Assembly (NCBI GenBank): GCA_002367305.1
Contig: DFBG01000083.1
Coordinates: 1 to 6,605, forward strand
DNA length: 6,605 bases
Source: Actinobacteria bacterium UBA3086
GTDB taxonomy: Bacteria > Actinomycetota > Coriobacteriia > Anaerosomatales > UBA3086
Direction of reading: 5' to 3'
Below are positions 4,959 to 6,605 of the stretch, one piece after another. Under the pieces are notes generated by a model that saw only the letters and a list, made by a program, of their open reading frames with translations, was not told the DNA's origin and made no database searches. Position numbers and translations under genes: made by a program. Within the stretch, counting starts at the first letter, position 1. Each line of letters begins with the position of its first letter.

Positions 4959-5702
4959 TCACTCCTCTCCCGAATCGCTGCGGACGATGTGTAGCCACGG
5001 CTCCAACGCTGCGAGCGGACGCGTGCCGGTCATATGCACGCCCCCGTCGGAGATGGTGAGCGACTGCACGTCGAAACCCTCGCGCACCAGCGTTGAGTCG
5101 ATATAGCGAGTGCCCTTGGCCTCGTTGCCCTGGTACCACGAGCCGGGCACGTTGAGTCGGCCGACTTGAGCTTCTGAGACTGAGAGCGACACGACGTTGT
5201 TGCTCACACTGCAGGCACCCGAGACATAGAACGTGGTGTCTGTGGGAATCGGGACCTTGCTCAGGAACGTACTGGAATCACTGCTGGACACGCCGATGAA
5301 ATCCAGGAACGCCTGCACGTTTCCCGCCCGAACGACGCCAGAAGCCTCTGCTGTGCCGGGGCCCGTGAAGTTGATCTGAGTGAACCGGATGGGCCAGGCG
5401 GGAATATCGTCCTGCCCCAATGCGAGCAACGAACTCGCCTGATCGCTGGTGAGTTGTGTGTCGAAGTTCTTGGCCGCCTCGGGATCCGCCAGGATCGTCC
5501 GGAGATCGGCGGCTGTCGTGGGCATGTTGTGTGCCTTGGCTGCGACGTATGCGTCATCGACGGTGAGCGCGACGCCGAGATCTCGCGGTTCCGGCCCAAG
5601 ATATCTGGACAACCCCGGCACGAAGCCGAGCCACGCGAGCACCAACACCCCCGCAACCACGAGACCGCCAACAACGATCGCAATCCATTTGAGAGCCTTC
5701 AC
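4959..5702 (-). CDS. Membrane-anchored exported protein of unknown function
   Basis: I do not recognise a named family. The 247-residue product begins with a short basic start and one long hydrophobic segment (about 6-28), read as a signal anchor with the rest outside the cytoplasm. The soluble part has a helical, Ala/Asp-rich first half (about 45-95) with a conserved-looking DAYVAAKAHNMP. A beta-rich second half contains TFYVSGACSVSNNVVSLSVS, VGRLNVP, YIDSTLVREGFDVQSLTISDGGVHMTGTRP. This alternation of strands loosely resembles lipid-binding-type folds such as DUF2140/DUF2993, a guess only. There is a single cysteine in the mature part. I chose the GTG at 5702 because GAGAGGGG lies about 5 bases upstream; an ATG at 5720 would add six residues with a weaker site. 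It is the first gene of the operon with the PAAR lipoprotein, which starts three bases after its stop. Confidence 0.72.
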   Translation of the reverse strand: MKALKWIAIVVGGLVVAGVLVLAWLGFVPGLSRYLGPEPRDLGVALTVDDAYVAAKAHNMPTTAADLRTILADPEAAKNFDTQLTSDQASSLLALGQDDIPAWPIRFTQINFTGPGTAEASGVVRAGNVQAFLDFIGVSSSDSSTFLSKVPIPTDTTFYVSGACSVSNNVVSLSVSEAQVGRLNVPGSWYQGNEAKGTRYIDSTLVREGFDVQSLTISDGGVHMTGTRPLAALEPWLHIVRSDSGEE

Positions 5703-5859
5703 CCCTACCCCTCTCGTCATGCGTCCCCAGCGCGTGGCGATGTCCCCGTAGCTCCCAGTATATCCAGCCCTATGACACCCTGTCGCCCCCGTCGGCCGGT
5801 TCGGTACGGGTAATGTTCTGGTTCGACCCATCGCCCTACGCTTGTCACAGGAGGCACCC
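5703..5859. other. Divergent intergenic region between integrase and PAAR/pilin operon
   Basis: This 157-bp region holds the leftward promoter and the integrase ribosome site. It also has GGTTCG repeated at 5798-5803 and 5820-5825, with a further GTTC at 5815-5818, which might be protein-binding sites near the integrase promoter. TAATGT at 5811-5816 is a weak -10 candidate for the integrase. I found no GTTRRRY or RYYYAAC integron core site and no obvious CTGT-N8-ACAG or GAAC-N4-GTTC LexA box in it. Confidence 0.4.
5758..5786 (-). promoter_or_regulatory. Sigma70-type promoter of the exported-protein/PAAR/pilin operon
   Basis: On the minus strand, GCGACA (5781-5786, four of six to TTGACA) and TATACT (5758-5763, five of six to TATAAT) are separated by exactly 17 bases. 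Transcription would start near 5751, leaving an untranslated leader of about 49 bases before the GTG at 5702. A small inverted repeat, GACA-CCC-TGTC (5774-5784), touches the -35 and could be part of an operator. The site lies in the 157-bp region shared with the divergent integrase gene. Confidence 0.55.
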
Positions 5860-6605
5860 GTGACCCAGAAACCGCCCAAGCTCATGGACCGCATGCACGA
5901 CACTCTGCAGTCGCGCCATTACAGCCCGCGAACGGAGAAGGCGTACTGCCAGTGGGTGAAGCGCTACATCCGTTTCCACAACATTCGCCACCCCGACGAG
6001 ATGGGCGAGACGGAGATCAACGCGTTCCTCACGCATCTGGCCGTGGAGGAGAAGGTCAGCTCCTCGACGCAGAACCAGGCACTGGCCGCTCTGCTCTTTC
6101 TTTACAGATATGTACTCGACCGTCCGCTGGGTGATCTGGGCGACGTGATCCGCGCTCGAAAACCGCGACATGTGCCCGTGGTCATGACGCCGGAGGAGGT
6201 CTCGTCGGTGTTGAACGAACTCGACGGCGAGATGCGGCTCATGGCATCGATGCTGTACGGCTCGGGGCTGCGGCTGTCCGAGTGCCTGCGCCTGCGCGTG
6301 CAGGACTTGGACTTCGATCGCGGCGAGATCACCGTGCGCAACGGCAAGGGCGCCAAAGACCGCGTGACCATGCTGCCCGAGTCGCTCAAGGAGCCGCTCA
6401 AGAAGCATCTCGTCGGCGTTCGTGTCACACACCGACGAGATCTCGCCGATGGATGGGGTCGCGTGGAGATGCCGAGCGCGCTCGATCGCAAGTACCCCAA
6501 TGCACCGTCGGAGTGGCGGTGGCAATGGGTGTTCCCCCAGCAGACGCGCTGGAAGAACGCGCAGACCGGCGAACAGGGCCGACACTATCTGCACGAGACG
6601 ATCCT
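5860..6605 (+). CDS. intI: Integron integrase (IntI-type tyrosine recombinase; 248 residues visible, cut by window end)
   Basis: The reading frame is open from GTG 5860 to the window end. It follows integron integrases throughout. The N-terminal SAM-like DNA-binding domain (about 7-87) has HYSPRTEKAYCQWVKRYIRF and SSSTQNQALAALLFLYR. The catalytic domain begins at VPVVMTPEEV (105-114), with GSGLRLSECLRLRVQDLDFD (134-153) giving catalytic Arg138, and VRNGKGAKDR giving catalytic Lys163. Residues 205-226, from PSALDRKYPNA to WRWQWVFP, are the insertion that separates IntI from XerC/D and is needed for binding folded attC sites. RHYLHET (241-247) is the next IntI-conserved block. The HxxR, second His and Tyr lie beyond the window, so activity cannot be judged. 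AGGAGG (5849-5854) is 5 bases before the GTG. The gene is divergent from the PAAR/pilin operon, the usual direction for an intI relative to cassettes, but no attI or attC core site was found here. Confidence 0.93.
   Translation, partial: MTQKPPKLMDRMHDTLQSRHYSPRTEKAYCQWVKRYIRFHNIRHPDEMGETEINAFLTHLAVEEKVSSSTQNQALAALLFLYRYVLDRPLGDLGDVIRARKPRHVPVVMTPEEVSSVLNELDGEMRLMASMLYGSGLRLSECLRLRVQDLDFDRGEITVRNGKGAKDRVTMLPESLKEPLKKHLVGVRVTHRRDLADGWGRVEMPSALDRKYPNAPSEWRWQWVFPQQTRWKNAQTGEQGRHYLHETI

Noticed and set aside
5703..5859. LexA/SOS box controlling the integrase
   Set aside because: GTTC-type repeats occur, but neither CTGT-N8-ACAG nor GAAC-N4-GTTC is present, so SOS control is not supported by the visible sequence.
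5845..6594. A long open frame (249 codons) on the minus strand opposite the integrase
   Set aside because: The plus frame from GTG 5860 matches an integron integrase throughout, so the antisense frame is a by-product of GC-rich codon use. Its His/Arg/Leu-rich translation has no recognisable domain.

Overview
The window is GC-rich (clearly above 60% by eye), with GTG starts, strong Shine-Dalgarno sites and short gene spacings. The gene families on the left (MinD-superfamily ATPase, two NifX/NifB-type cluster-binding proteins, DUF5320-like protein, Cys-rich PadR regulator, C_GCAxxG_C_C protein) are typical of anaerobic or metal/redox-active bacteria. A high-GC anaerobe, perhaps a deep-branching Actinomycetota or a similar lineage, would fit. 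The sequence has no rRNA or other marker, so this is only a guess.

Left block (1-1815, minus strand): one operon reads leftward from a sigma70-type promoter at 1787-1815. Its order is PadR regulator, Gly/Arg-rich DUF5320-like protein, NifX-like protein without cysteine, NifX-like protein with Cys/His motifs, then the N-terminus of a MinD-superfamily P-loop ATPase that leaves the window at base 1. Genes are joined by an ATGA overlap or very short gaps. The exception is an 81-bp gap carrying a decaying 18-bp tandem repeat. No nitrogenase gene is visible, so the role is probably Fe-S or metal-cluster handling rather than nitrogen fixation.

Divergent and convergent middle (1749-2558): a C_GCAxxG_C_C redox-family gene reads rightward from the shared 200-bp regulatory region. 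It carries an almost perfect in-frame 36-bp tandem duplication near its start and ends at a hairpin terminator.

Right block (2559-5702, minus strand): four closely packed genes read leftward from a promoter at 5758-5786. They encode a membrane-anchored exported protein of unknown function, a lipoprotein with an Ig/PKD-like domain and a C-terminal PAAR domain, a small Flp-type pilin, and a DHA2-family MFS exporter. The exporter probably also has its own leaderless promoter, embedded in a palindrome.

Right edge (5860-6605, plus strand): a GTG-started integron integrase (IntI), cut by the window end, is transcribed divergently from the PAAR/pilin operon. It has the IntI-specific insertion and two visible catalytic residues. 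I found no attI or attC core site around it in this window. The most unusual items are the lipid-anchored PAAR protein coupled to a pilin gene and their position beside an integron integrase.
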